Assembly (NCBI GenBank): GCA_921293015.1
Contig: OV121092.1
Span: forward strand, 34,045,764 to 34,109,763
Direction: 5' to 3'
Source: Phorcus lineatus
Taxonomy: Eukaryota > Mollusca > Gastropoda > Trochida > Trochidae
DNA length: 64,000 bases
In this document: positions 46,901-55,045 of the stretch, piece by piece
Layout of the letters: every line of letters begins with the position of its first letter
Position numbering within the stretch: the stretch's first letter is position 1
Notes under the pieces: model-generated
Database searches by the model: none
Seen by the model: the letters and a program-made list of their open reading frames with translations, nothing else
What the model was told of the DNA's origin: nothing
Made by a program: the position numbers and the translations under genes

Positions 46901-49900
46901 CCATGTAACACTTCACATAACTAGAAACTGTAATGGTCATTTCACCATTGATATGTAGCTAAATTTATCTCTATTGTTGCATTTTCAACTTCTTTAAATT
47001 GAAATAACTACAAATATATATCAAATCACTCCGTTCTTTTCTTCCAAGTAAATTTTATCAATATCTCAAATTATTTTCAAGAAGTTGAAATCTCTTCACT
47101 GACAAATACATATAAATAGTTACCTTTTCACCTGCAATTAAATCTAAGTGACCTTACCTGCTGCGTTAACAAACTTGATTACACCTGTTACCTTGGTGGT
47201 CTCGATGAACATTCTTTTATATATCATCCCGCTGCTTTATTTACCTGTATCCATAGCAACACTATATTTCTTCATCTCCATGACAACGCATTCTTTAACT
47301 ATTCTCTTTAAGCACAATGGTTTTTGTTCAAGGTTGTAGGAGTCTTTTAAAGCCGATGGCACATAGCTAAAAGTTCTTCCATGCATTGGACTAAGTGGCC
47401 ATTTGACGGTGATGGCAAATTGTATTGAACTTATTTGTTACCTGAGAAAATCGTTAAAAGGTGTCTTACTTTAAGGCCAAGGATCTATGCATTGTCTTTG
47501 AATTTGTATTTGTCTGTGTTTGAGATTGATGGTTTGAGTCAATTTGTATTTCTGTTCCTTCTGTGTACAGAATATGGACAATCTTTTATGAATAACTCAG
47601 TACACAAAAACATAATTGTTGCCAGTCTATCTCTTAGGAATATCAATCATTCCAGATTGTGACCTTTGATGACAACAACAGCAGCAATGTTTTCTTGAAA
47701 AGTCTTTTTTTTCTACTCAAAATAATGTTTTGCAGATTTCAGTTTCTAATTGATATTTCTCCTCATAATTAGCAGCCCTATCTTAATCGGGGCTGCTATC
47801 AGTTTTTGTCTGGTTTCCATCGCTACCCCCACCGCTCATTATATTTGGCTATAACATTTTCCCACCAAGGTTTTCAGAACTCATATACACAACTTCTTGC
47901 TTATACCCACAGGGACATGTTTTGAAATGCTCACATTGAAAGTCAAAGGTCAAAGTCAAGAGTGTTGAAGTCCATGAATCCATCCTTGTAAAGGTTTTGT
48001 CGCTATGAGGCTCTTATTTGGTATATATCATCAATGGAGAAGTACCAAAATTTTAAAAGGTTTTCTATACAATTGGTCGAAGGTTAAGGTCACAGCAAAG
48101 TCATGACTTATGAATTGTTTTGCAAAATGCTTTATTTTAATTATTAACACTTTTAATCATTATGAGATTGATGTAGTCAATAAAAAGTGTTCATTGACTG
48201 TGTTACCTTGAATGTCAAAGGTCAAGGTCACAAGATATGGGATATGGCCATATTTACCTGATAATCTAATTTTGAAACAAGAAATAGGTATTGAGAACTG
48301 ATATTAACCATTTAATGATTATACCTCGGGAATTCTTTCGACATGTTCCTATTCAAGATCAAGTTCACAAAGAGATCACGACTTAAGATTTGTTTAGGGG
48401 AAAATGCTTTATTTACCTACTAACACTTAAGAGACTATGTCAAATTTTGAAATCAGTAAGCCTTTTGAGATGTTAGATAAATGATATATTAATTGTACCC
48501 CCTAGGAATTTTTTTTATATATTTACATTCAAGGTCAAACATCAAAGTAACAAGTTCTGATATCATGTCAATATTTTCAATATTGTTTGAAATCGCCCCA
48601 ATGAGGTTATGATGTCCAAATGCTACTAGTTGTAAGTGTGATTTCTTGGGTTTATGCTTAATTGCATCTGTGGTATAATTAGAAAAAAGGATGATTTTAT
48701 TGTGGTTTTTATTGAAGGCAGGACAGGGGAAGGCTGAACCCTCAGTTTCAGGGCTACTCTGCTTATGTGGTGTCCCGCAAAAGCTCATCTAGTTCTTGTT
48801 ATGTCTTCCTGCTAAATCTGCGTATATTATTCGCTCTCGCTCCTTCCATGTACCCTGATCTCTTTCAAGCCAAAAGCCTCATATCGCTAGCTTTTGAACC
48901 AGCCAATGAGAGGACTCGCATTCAGCAACAGCAGCACCACCTGGATGGAAAATCCGTTAAGTTTCAAGACAGCAGGTTCACGCTCCTTGCATAACGACAT
49001 TCCATTGGGTGAAATAATAACAGTTTAACTTAGCCAAGACTATCAAGCCAATCCAGCCAGATGAGGCTTTTGGCTTGAAAGAGATCAGGGTATAGGAACA
49101 AGCGAGAGCAGATTCATATATGCTGATTTAGCAGAATGTTGTTATGTTCGTTAAAAGTTAAGCTTCCTGTAAAATGGCCAATAAAGAATGGTTTGTCAAG
49201 GATTGTTCTTATGGACTTAAGGTTAATTGTCCAAATTGATCTGAACGGAATGCACTGAGTTAGATCATTACCAAGCTGTCTGCGTCAACTCTAGAATTAC
49301 AGTCTAATTACGCAGGAATTGATTTCCTTGGCACCAGCCGTCATTCCATGGCTTCAGGACATATGTATGTAAGACAATTCAGCTGTAATGTGTTCCTAAG
49401 ATATTCCATTATGTGTCTGTTCTATATCATTCTTCCTAATGATGGCAATATCTGAGGCTTCGATTTTGTTCTTTGTTGGGTTTTTTTGTTGCTTTATTCA
49501 CATCCTTGATGAAAAGACATACATGTCTCTTACTGCTAGCTAGGGAAAGTCATTTTAATTTTTCGAGGGAAGTTTTGCAGGTTCGATTTCATAATTGATT
49601 TACTTCCCTTTAACTTGTAACATAATTCCCTTGGGGAAAATTCTTTCTTTTGGCAATCAGGAGAAGACAATTTTTTATATCCTGTGACCGCTTTACAATA
49701 TTTACTACTACATTGCACTTGAAATCTATCATTAAAGTATCCTGGTCCATCAGGTGCATACATTTTCAAGGCTCTTACAATGCCCTGATGGCCTTCACAG
49801 CATGTTCCTCAATGAAATGACTGATAATTCAGCAATATTGGCATCTTCATTAGTCCTGATTAGGGTCCTCCTGCTATAAGTAACCAGCCAGTAGGAATAA

Positions 49901-50236
49901 GAAAAAATCAGGATGTTTTAAAAGAGAAAATATGTCATATTGATATAGAATATCAGTCAATTGGGCAATTGTGATCTGATAACGTTATTTCTGTTTGACC
50001 ATCCATTGCAATTGTAATCTTGTTATTTTATTTGCAATACTTGATGAGAAAACAATATTTCATGTTTATAAGGTAACTTCTTTCTTTCAGGTTACCATGA
50101 CACCGCAGCCTACCCGAAGCCAAGCTTCTACAACCCAATACCATGGCAACCAATACATGTTCCAAGAGTCAAGAATGAGAAGCCGAAGAGATCAAAAGCC
50201 AAGAAATATGTCTGGAATCCAAAGAAGTATTACTAG
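19712..50236 (+). CDS. CCDC34: CCDC34, coiled-coil domain-containing protein 34
   Basis: Three coding exons join in phase: 19712-19968, 21227-21783 and 50091-50236 (TAG at 50234-50236), giving 319 residues; human CCDC34 has 373. Residues 1-86 are basic, Ser/Thr-rich and poorly conserved. The family signature LLPWETWLIRK lies at 111-121, followed by about 135 residues of charged Arg/Lys/Glu coiled coil. Next come the conserved FQEWV, the SYGYMDGKLKG segment and, near the C-terminus, FYNPIPWQPIHVP (284-296), which is diagnostic. The ATG at 19712 lies 17 nt after the acceptor. In humans the protein is needed for the sperm flagellum and is linked to intraflagellar transport. The second intron is 28.3 kb and contains a whole opposite-strand gene. 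Confidence 0.9.
20238..20350. repeat. dispersed repeat fragment
   Basis: AGCTCATCAGACCTGAAAGC with GGTGGGCTTGTTGCATTGAC and GTCCGTTGTCC resembles a high-copy dispersed family I associate with bivalve genomes. Only one copy is in the window, so this rests on general recognition. Confidence 0.35.
21227..21783 (+). CDS. CCDC34: CCDC34 coding exon 2, coiled coil
   Basis: The acceptor GCTTCAG ends at 21226 and the donor GTAGGC begins at 21784. The exon encodes the LLPWETW motif and the long Lys/Arg/Glu coiled coil, ending YMDGKLK. Its length of 557 nt keeps phase between exons 1 and 3. Reading past the donor gives about 40 non-conserved residues and a stop, which argues against retention. Confidence 0.9.
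23537..23542 (-). terminator. polyadenylation signal of nested gene
   Basis: AATAAA on the minus strand, about 100 nt downstream of the TGA. Further AATAAA-like words occur to the left, so the true 3' end may be later. Confidence 0.4.
23640..27109 (-). CDS. nested gene, ankyrin module 4 (exons 15-20)
   Basis: Residues 1091-1370. The first part, one exon in modules 1-3, is split into three exons (26979-27109, 26493-26612, 26051-26211): EGQTELHKLAAQQ, GADLIAVLNMGYSLADRDAK, then LLLDGYDKLSDVIDRV in place of the GWD-W linker. Exon 25035-25235 (201 nt) has KDVYGRSPLHIAVLDQH; exon 24251-24346 has WNRTPLHYAMAVSDEIADQL; the last exon has RTPSYYKDEKDEILALKDSL and an acidic tail. It is the most diverged copy. 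Confidence 0.8.
23640..42325 (-). CDS. ankyrin-repeat/DPY30-domain protein nested in CCDC34 intron 2
   Basis: Exons in order: 41906-42325 (ATG at 42325, in-frame stop upstream), 41345-41545, 40877-40975, 40310-40491, 38005-38581, 36670-36891, 36123-36224, 35595-35727, 30004-30431, 29446-29646, 29230-29331, 28842-29001, 28382-28650, 27583-27758, 26979-27109, 26493-26612, 26051-26211, 25035-25235, 24251-24346, 23640-23771 (TGA at 23640). All 19 junctions keep phase and total 4113 nt, 1370 residues. There is no signal peptide or membrane segment. Four ankyrin modules (about 1-301, 301-645, 645-942, 1091-1370) recur, each with RTALHYAA-type repeats. A DPY30 domain (about 988-1026) and a Glu/Lys coiled coil (about 1033-1090) lie between modules 3 and 4. 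DPY30 domains dimerise and bind amphipathic helices, for example in radial spokes, so a flagellar scaffold role is inferred. I know no named family with this architecture. Confidence 0.85.
24561..25116. repeat. 82-bp minisatellite made from an exon end and its donor
   Basis: Unit starts at 24625, 24707, 24789, 24871, 24953 and 25035 are spaced exactly 82 bp, with a partial unit before 24625. The last unit (25035-25116) is the true 3' end of a module-4 exon. Every copy keeps a donor (GTAAGTAT or GTAAGAAC on the minus strand). Units at 24707 and 24871, and those at 24625 and 24789, resemble each other most, indicating a 164-bp higher-order period. Confidence 0.9.
26792..27009. repeat. tandem duplication of exon 3' end, period about 157-161 bp
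   Basis: Segments 26792-26849 and 26953-27006 align: ACAGATGCTCATTGAGTA, then CTTGTTGAGCAG and GAAGCTC. The right copy is the end of exon 26979-27109 with its donor. The left copy is the candidate microexon. Confidence 0.75.
26822..26848 (-). CDS. candidate 27-nt in-frame microexon
   Basis: Downstream of exon 26979-27109 lies a copy of that exon's 3' end with its own acceptor (GACAATTAG, AG at 26849-26850) and donor (GTATAT, 26820-26821). Its phases (start after 1 nt, end with 1 nt) match both neighbours, so inclusion adds ELQKQAAQQ before the next ankyrin repeat without a frame change. Whether it is used cannot be told from sequence. Confidence 0.4.
27583..27758 (-). CDS. nested gene, coiled-coil exon after DPY30
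   Basis: Residues 1033-1091. The exon starts QEALLNEIRSEEASLEQEEK and continues as an uninterrupted Glu/Lys/Arg/Gln helix. DYDC1/2-like proteins also have a charged helix directly after the DPY30 domain, which supports the domain call. The phase-2 donor GTGAGT is followed by exon 26979-27109. Confidence 0.85.
28382..28650 (-). CDS. nested gene, DPY30-domain exon
   Basis: Residues 943-1032. A basic Ser/Pro stretch leads to YVANNLGSALTMALAEIAER followed by RPWDPIEYLAHWLYKYRQN. The RP-DPIEYLA core and two amphipathic helices are characteristic of the DPY30 family, relatives of the RIIa docking fold found in DPY30, AK7, NME5-type and DYDC proteins. The domain forms a four-helix dimer that grips an amphipathic helix of a partner. 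Confidence 0.85.
28842..30431 (-). CDS. nested gene, ankyrin module 3 (exons 9-12)
   Basis: Residues 645-942. Exon 9 (428 nt): MEDSKLYKAIQEDNKDEVEN, DKDGKSLLHVAAS, then GWDEWDDVTVD. Exon 10 (201 nt): ADRTGMLPLQKAVVFQ. Exon 11 (102 nt): MDRTALHYAAAYTDSGALYE and GADDSIKDV. Exon 12 (160 nt) starts at the TAG acceptor at 29002-29003 and reads SWKSPADYREDPSLLRLDNI, then a Pro/Thr-rich tail. The other acceptor 2 nt away (GAG) would break the frame that matches exon 8. Confidence 0.85.
31419..31570. repeat. 102-bp tandem duplication
   Basis: TGCAAATAATAGGACTAACA at 31419 recurs as TGCAAATAATAGGATTAACA at 31521, each followed by CTTAATGT-TGTAT-AATGATC. A weaker third copy may lie near 31333. Confidence 0.6.
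34446..34584. mobile_element. palindromic MITE-like element, 63-bp arms
   Basis: Arms 34446-34508 and 34522-34584 pair almost fully, reading GTTATAACATTCCGTC, CATAGGGATATAT and AAAGGTTTTATGCAAC inward. The apex is CGAGCGGAACGCGAG, like the apex at 62.6 kb. CACGTGA and TGACGTGG sites follow within 200 bp. Confidence 0.65.
35228..35690. repeat. diverged tandem copies of exon-8 3' end and donor
   Basis: The words GACATG-ATAT-G-ACTCACC (plus strand) recur at 35277, 35392 and 35575, each followed by a copy of the exon 35595-35727 3' end (CTAGGAGAGAGCTGGGAGCT in the two copies). A fourth, donorless fragment starts at 35228. The copy at 35412 is still open in the exon frame; the copy at 35297 carries a stop. 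Confidence 0.75.
35595..38581 (-). CDS. nested gene, ankyrin module 2 (exons 5-8)
   Basis: Residues 301-645. Exon 5 (577 nt) begins with a basic, Ser/Thr-rich linker, then EDTQLYEAIIMNDRDEV, ankyrin-like LEGWSYLHLAVAHS and DADGLTFLDLAIV, and the GWVSWPFDLY linker. Exon 6 (222 nt) has CDHTGLPPLHKAVIFQ. Exon 7 (102 nt) has MERTALHYAACLEDD and GAENNIPDL. Exon 8 (133 nt) has WGFTAVEYREMPHLINMENI. The order, phases and lengths parallel module 1. Confidence 0.85.
37103..37877. mobile_element. 775-bp DNA transposon derivative with TACTGTAAAATCAT ends
   Basis: The left end TACTGTAAAATCAT continues TTATTTTCGCGGGG; the right end is CCCCGCGAAATATTATGATTT then TACAGTA. These form about 27-bp near-perfect TIRs with subterminal TTTTCGCGC words. 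No transposase frame is present. It lies in the intron between exons 5 and 6 of the nested gene. Confidence 0.7.
38582..40309. other. 1.7-kb intron of nested gene
   Basis: No exon is supported. CCCGTGGCTGAAT-TTCCAGC occurs twice (about 39112 and 39163), a small direct repeat. A GC-rich palindrome (GCACGCGC-GCGCGTGC) lies near 39737-39760. CCCGGAATATTCTGGGACCC near 40268 suggests another degraded repeat. Confidence 0.4.
40310..42325 (-). CDS. nested gene, ankyrin module 1 (exons 1-4)
   Basis: Residues 1-301. Exon 1 (420 nt) opens ELQDTEIYQALLDNN and holds two ankyrin-like repeats (GRDGRSYLHVVVDHT, RDENGETALNMAHMY), then a linker with RGWDAWPIDVD. Exon 2 (201 nt) has CDRLGLPPLQKATIFQ. Exon 3 (99 nt) has TGRTALHYAACIEDTSLYNF and GADQHLLDL. 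Exon 4 (182 nt) has LSPEFYQKNPGVLNLTEVQR and a basic tail. All internal junctions are phase 0. Confidence 0.85.
43040..43285. repeat. tandem duplication of about 130 bp
   Basis: GAAATAATTCATATTGTTTT with AACATTGATTAACAAAGCTC-like words (about 43051-43145) recurs as GAAATAATTCATACTGTCTT with AACATTGATCAGCATCAACA (about 43186-43278); both end AGCTCAATTG. Confidence 0.55.
44350..44640. repeat. diverged tandem duplication of about 175 bp
   Basis: The segment from 44350 (TTCATCACCTAAATAGAAGG, CATCCC, GTGTACA, ACTGTATA) recurs from 44524 (TTCATCATTTATGTAGGAGG with the same word order) to TTC-GTGTT-AT. Confidence 0.5.
46117..46290. repeat. dispersed repeat, diverged copy at 51228-51400
   Basis: Both segments share the word order GATA-TCTGTTTAT, AATCAAAAT-AACATC, CAGAT-CCCACT and ACGAAAAAG-GAT. 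Neither has a coding frame. The family is unnamed here. Confidence 0.4.
47158..47240 (-). other. probable 5' non-coding exon of nested gene
   Basis: On the minus strand the segment ends TTAACGCAGCAG before a strong donor (GTAAGGTC, GT at 47156-47157). The coding exon at 42325 has a CTCCTAG acceptor 2 nt before its ATG, so a spliced leader from here is plausible. X-boxes lie just upstream. The intron would be 4.8 kb; other leader exons may exist. Confidence 0.4.
47247..47287. promoter_or_regulatory. pair of RFX X-box motifs
   Basis: GTATCCATAGCAAC at 47247-47260 fits the 14-nt X-box consensus GTHNYYATRRNAAC at every position. ATCTCCATGACAAC at 47274-47287 fits at all but the first base. They are 27 bp apart and directly upstream (minus strand) of the probable leader exon of the nested gene. 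RFX factors bind X-boxes in promoters of ciliary genes. Confidence 0.6.
48811..49132. mobile_element. foldback element with 72-bp arms
   Basis: Arms 48811-48882 and 49061-49132 are inverted copies: GCTAAATCTG, CGCTCTCGCT, CCCTGATCTCTTTCAAGCCA and AAAGCCTCAT read inward. The spacer has no coding frame. It lies in CCDC34 intron 2, upstream of the nested gene. Confidence 0.7.
50091..50236 (+). CDS. CCDC34: CCDC34 terminal coding exon
   Basis: The acceptor TTTCTTTCAG ends at 50090. The exon completes a split Gly codon and reads GYHDTAAYPKPSFYNPIPWQ followed by PIHVP, then a basic tail rich in Lys ending PKKYY and a stop. This matches the conserved CCDC34 C-terminus. A possible AATAAA lies at 50661-50666. 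Confidence 0.9.
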
Positions 50237-53200
50237 ACGTTAAATACAGGGAGATTGTTTCTTAATATCAAATTATAATTATATTAGATGTCTTTTACTA
50301 GAAATTGCCCAAATATAGCTGGAAGGCAAAAAAATACTTGTTGTTGTTATAAAAAAGGTTACGACTTTTACATGTCAAATTGAGAATTTGTGTCTGACAA
50401 TATCAATGGTTCTCTACAAGTATTTCATCAAGGAATATGTTTCGAACCCAAAGAAATGTTTCTAGATTTTTTATCTGCTGTTACTTCTACATCTCAAATG
50501 TTGATTCCATTAGATATTCTATCCAAGAATTTGAAATTGAACATATATTTCTGGTTGTTATATGAAGGTCCTAGATAACAGGGAACTATACATAACAACA
50601 CTGGTTTGGTCAAACTACTTCTTTGACAAGATTCTGCCCTTAACCTTCCAAACCCCATTAAATAAAAGAAGATATATAATATAGAATAAATATAGAATTC
50701 ATCGGAGGTTTGAAAATTAACAATTTCATGTAAAATTGCATTAAAACATAACCGAAAAACGTAATTTTACTGAAAGTTTAAAACAAAGTGTTTACTCACA
50801 AAGTGACAATAGCACAGACATGCTAAAAGCCGAAACCACTGTTATCTCTCTTTACAAAATTACGGCCAATTGAGCATTTATCACTATCCTAATTGCTGTT
50901 ATTTAGTGGTCAAGAGAGCAGGCAAAAAATAAAGTTTGAAACGTACCAAAATATTGCAATATGCTTTGCTGTATCGCAAGATATTGCGATATGGAAATGA
51001 AGAGCCATACCAATCCTTTGTAACAGGATACTTCATTAATGAGAAGCTTCTCTGATACAGTATTGGCTAAGTGATTAAGGCAAGCTTTAGTGGATAAGAC
51101 AATTGTTAGCACATTCTACTTTGGCACAAGAGGCTGGTTTTTTAATCCCAACATAGTTTTGAAACTCTTAATGTCCCATTGCACAAAGTTTTGGGTTTCC
51201 TTGATTGAATTAGGTACCTTTTAGGTAGCTGTCGTGATACTCTGTTTATCAATGACAATGAAAGGAAATAATCAAAATTAACATCAAATCAAAGACAGAT
51301 TGCCCACTAAAACCATATTTGAAACTTAAGATCATAGGCAAAATGTAAAATAACAGTGTTGTTTATGACATGACGCTACGAAGAAAAAGGGATAATTTTC
51401 CTGTTTTGTTTTCCCTTGTAGATCATATATGATGGCACTAATTTATTCATAAATGTTGAGGTTATTTTGTGCAGGGACTTCCTATTCTTTTACCATTAAG
51501 GTTGGTGTGGTGCCGTGTTGTACTTATTTACCGGACAGCTTTATCTTTAGCTAGATAATAATTGCTGAGGTTGCTGAATTTAAACACCAAAATGTTTTCT
51601 TTAATCTTCACTGATATTTTAAACTTTTATCCATATAGAATATTTGTTTTATTCTGATATGACTTTTCCATCGTCCAAGATCCACAATAAAATATATTGA
51701 TAAAACATTAGTAAGGGATATTTAATTATAATTAGTGTCATTCAACAGTGTGTTAGATGTGCCACATGTCCCTAACTATTTAACTACAATATTGAAATTG
51801 ACAAATCTATATATCATATCGGACATATTAATCCCCCTGGGCACTTAATTGAAAAATATGGGCACCTCTGAAAATGGCTTTTCATTAAATTCTAAAGATT
51901 ATAAAAAGGAAAAAGTCTACCACTTAAATATTTACAAAATTGTTTGTTTTGCCAACATATGGAATAAATAGACAGTCTTTTACAAACTTGGGAGTTGGGA
52001 GGTGCTTGTTATTTTGTGCGTTACAAAAGTCTGCAGGCTACAGTTGTTGGAAGAGGTCGCTCACTATGTTGTAGACGGTATATAAGATATTTGCAAATGT
52101 GATGCAAAGTTGAAATATTGTTCCAAATAGACATAGATTGATAAAGATTATGTTAAGTGCTAATGGGTCTATGAATATACAACGAAATATGTGTAAATAA
52201 AACAAATTTCAGTTGTATATTTCATCTCAGTTCTTATAGCTATAGAGTGTTTTTGATTTTCAAACTAAATCATTTATCAAAATATTTTTTAACTTTTTCC
52301 GTCCGTGGTATTGTTTGCTGTTTTTGCATTTCTGAAATATTTAGTTTTCAATTTAACTTCCTTGTAAAGGTTTTAATCATCAATTATTTGAATAACTATC
52401 ATTAGAGTTTGATTTATTATATTTTATATTTGCAAATTATTCAGACCTTTTAAAAACAGCCTGGTCAAAATGGAACATAAAAGGAGTCTTTGTTTTTCGA
52501 CCTTTTGTAAAAGACCTTTGTTTTGTGTCCATATTTTGGAGTTCATCTGTATCAATCCTATTATTTTTAGATATATCTTTAGAAGTAATTAACTTCGTAG
52601 CTATCTCTATCAGGAAAAGAAAGGAATGTAATTTGTACATAGGATGTTTGTATAAAAATTATTCTACACAGTTTACGTGACCTTTTTTTCTTATATTATT
52701 ACTTTCTTAGAGTGGATGTAGTTAGGAAATCTAGTCATAAGTAGATTTATGTATATAATCCATTCTCCATCATATTTATTAAGATACTCCTGGCCTAGTA
52801 TGCTTAGTGGGTTTTTTGTTGTTGAGAACACTTTCACTTTGAACTCATATTTCTTTCAATTGCTTATATTACATTTAATGGTATATTTTGCGACATGTTT
52901 ATACCACTCTGTAATATTTTTATTATTGATAATATCTTCAAACTTTCTTTCATTCATTAAGAGTTTTGCTTTAGAATATTGATACAGCTGAAAACTACAG
53001 ATGAGACTATCAGAGATTTTCTCATTTCATTTAGTAAAGATTTTCTTATGGTGTATTTTTATGAATTTCTGTGTAATGTTTCTTCTATTCCGCTTTCTAT
53101 CACACTCCATGGGATGCAAAGCTTGTCTGTGATACTTGTTTGTGTATTTATAAATATAAATTAAAGCTCCAAACAAACACAAGTCTTCGTTATTATATAT

Positions 53201-54575
53201 ATAGAGAGATTAATATCCGAGCGTTGATGTCATATTGTATCTACAACAAGAGTGAAAAATTATATTTTCCTGAGCGAGAGTGAGAAGTCAGGAGTTACAA
53301 CTGCCTATTTGCTGGAGTTGGGGCTAACAGACGGAGCCAATATTTCTGTGTTGGACATCCGACAATCAGGAAAAATTTCATTAGAAACGATCAAAGTTTC
53401 GGAGGACATGAGATAAGCACAAGTCATAGTTAAAAGTTATGAGTAAAAAAAGTAGTCCCACATTCCGAAGTCACGTGGTCATCCAACTCGACCAGTCAAA
53501 TTGCCGCCAGGGTTTATCATACATGTGCAACATATCGGAGTTTATGTCGTGACCTATCTCAACACGTATGGATAATAATGTAAAATATCTCATCTGATTC
53601 AAAATACTTTTCCTTTCCTGCAATCTCTACTGAAGTTAGCACAGAGATGTGTGCTATACAGCTGTAAAAAGTCATCAAAGCAACCCCAGGGAAATTTCTT
53701 AGTCAAAAATGTTTTACATTAACAGCGATGAGAAGAATTCCTTACAAATGCAGGGGTAAAAAACAAAACAGGAAATTTTCATTTTTTGTTTAAAAAGTAT
53801 TGTGACACCTGGTTTTTTTTACATTCTGTGGTTGATTTGAATTAAAGATTTTCAATTTATTAAGGTTGATTTTTAAGTTGATAAACCAAGCCTAAGGGTC
53901 ATGGGTCATGGTAATCAAACATATGTTCAGTAATTCCCCAGTTTATCATATTTAAAGTCATCAAAGCATCCCTAGTAAAAGAGTGGAATTTCTTAGTAAA
54001 AAAAGTTTTACATTAACAGCAATGTCATAGTTTGATAATATAGGACGGTTCCTGACAAAAGCAGAGCTAAAAAAAAAACTTTCATAATTCATTTTTTTAA
54101 ACTGTAGATTCCAAGTTTAAAAAAGTTGGAAACATTTTAGAAAACTCAAACCAGAACATGATATTTTTGGTAAATACTACCTTCATTGTTTTTGTACACA
54201 TAAGAATTACCAAAAAAAATAAATTACAATATTTCTACACATTCGCCAATTGAAGGTAGGCAGTTCTGCCTATGTGCTCTTATGGTTGTCATATTTGAAT
54301 TCAGAAATGCGTGGCTGGGATTACGATCTACCTTTAAAAGGTTTTTGCACTTACAGTGTATTTGTACATGTCAATCGTTTTCCTAATTCATGAGTCGGAA
54401 TAAGTGCTTCTCGTTATACAGGTGCTAAACCACCATTTTAAGTTGCACAACGCAATGGAATTAGAAAAAAAGATGATTGAAGTATGAAATCATCTATCGA
54501 GCGCTCCTACCATCATCTTGTTTGCATTTTGCATCAATGCACCCTACATCATTCCAAATTATGTGTACAGCTAGT
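50237..54575. other. region downstream of CCDC34 without supported genes
   Basis: AT-rich DNA with only short frames. It includes a diverged dispersed repeat (51228-51400), a tandem duplication (53671/53957) and an oligo-A-rich 53.7-54.2 kb stretch. No splice-linked exon chain was found on either strand. Confidence 0.5.
53671..54105. repeat. diverged tandem duplication, period about 286 bp
   Basis: GTCATCAAAGCA-CCC, TTTCTTAGT-AAAAA, GTTTTACATTAACAGC and an A-rich end occur from 53671 and again from 53957. Confidence 0.55.
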
Positions 54576-54646
54576 CTCTCCAAACAGAGGTAGCTCCGTC
54601 ATAAACTGTATAGGAATTTATGACGGAGCTACCTCTGTTGGGAGAG
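54576..54646. repeat. 71-nt near-perfect hairpin
   Basis: Arms 54576-54605 and 54617-54646 pair over 30 bp with one mismatch (TAGCTCCGTCATAAA inner arm) around an 11-nt loop. The size fits a small RNA precursor, but such complete pairing is also typical of a tiny foldback repeat. Confidence 0.75.
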
Positions 54647-54728
54647 AATGGTGTACAGCATGCAGTATAGAACGTCATGTGAGTGCATCTTGGACGTTCG
54701 AATTGAATTCGGAGAAGTAATGGGAGCC

Positions 54729-54807
54729 ATGGAAGCGGAAGAACAAATCTTCAAATCTGATGATATAAAGCCTGTTTTGGAAAATTGGTTAGCATCTTCA
54801 GACTTTT
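54729..54807 (+). CDS. candidate first coding exon, unknown gene
   Basis: An ATG in good context (GCCATGG) opens MEAEEQIFKSDDIKPVLENW, then LASSDF, and ends at a GTAAGT donor (54808). An upstream in-frame ATG lies at 54720. Acidic, helical content looks coding, but no further exon was identified before 64 kb, so it may be an isolated or chance frame. No family recognised. Confidence 0.3.
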
Positions 54808-54899
54808 GTAAGTTTTATAAATGCACAGAGGTGTAGATATCACATCCAATATACATGAATGTTAGTTATATTACCTAACAAACAACATCAACTCCTAAC

Positions 54900-55045
54900 T
54901 GCCCTCCTGGCCGTTTTAGATAAGTCTCCAAATTATGTTTGATTATTTGACGCGCGCCACTGTTTAGTTTTCGATCATAATTGCGACGTTCTACCTAATA
55001 TAGTGTCACTGTGCAGAACAAATTAGCTTTAAAATGTTTCTTTTT
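54900..55045. repeat. dispersed repeat, diverged copy at 58070-58200
   Basis: Both copies share CCAAA-TTATGTTT, TGACGCGC-CC, TAGTT-TC, AT-A-GATC and CAA-TTAGCTT in the same order and orientation, 3.2 kb apart. Confidence 0.4.

Noticed and set aside
50143..50156. X-box-like AATACCATGGCAAC
   Set aside because: It lies in the CCDC34 coding sequence at the conserved NPIPWQP codons, which explain it.
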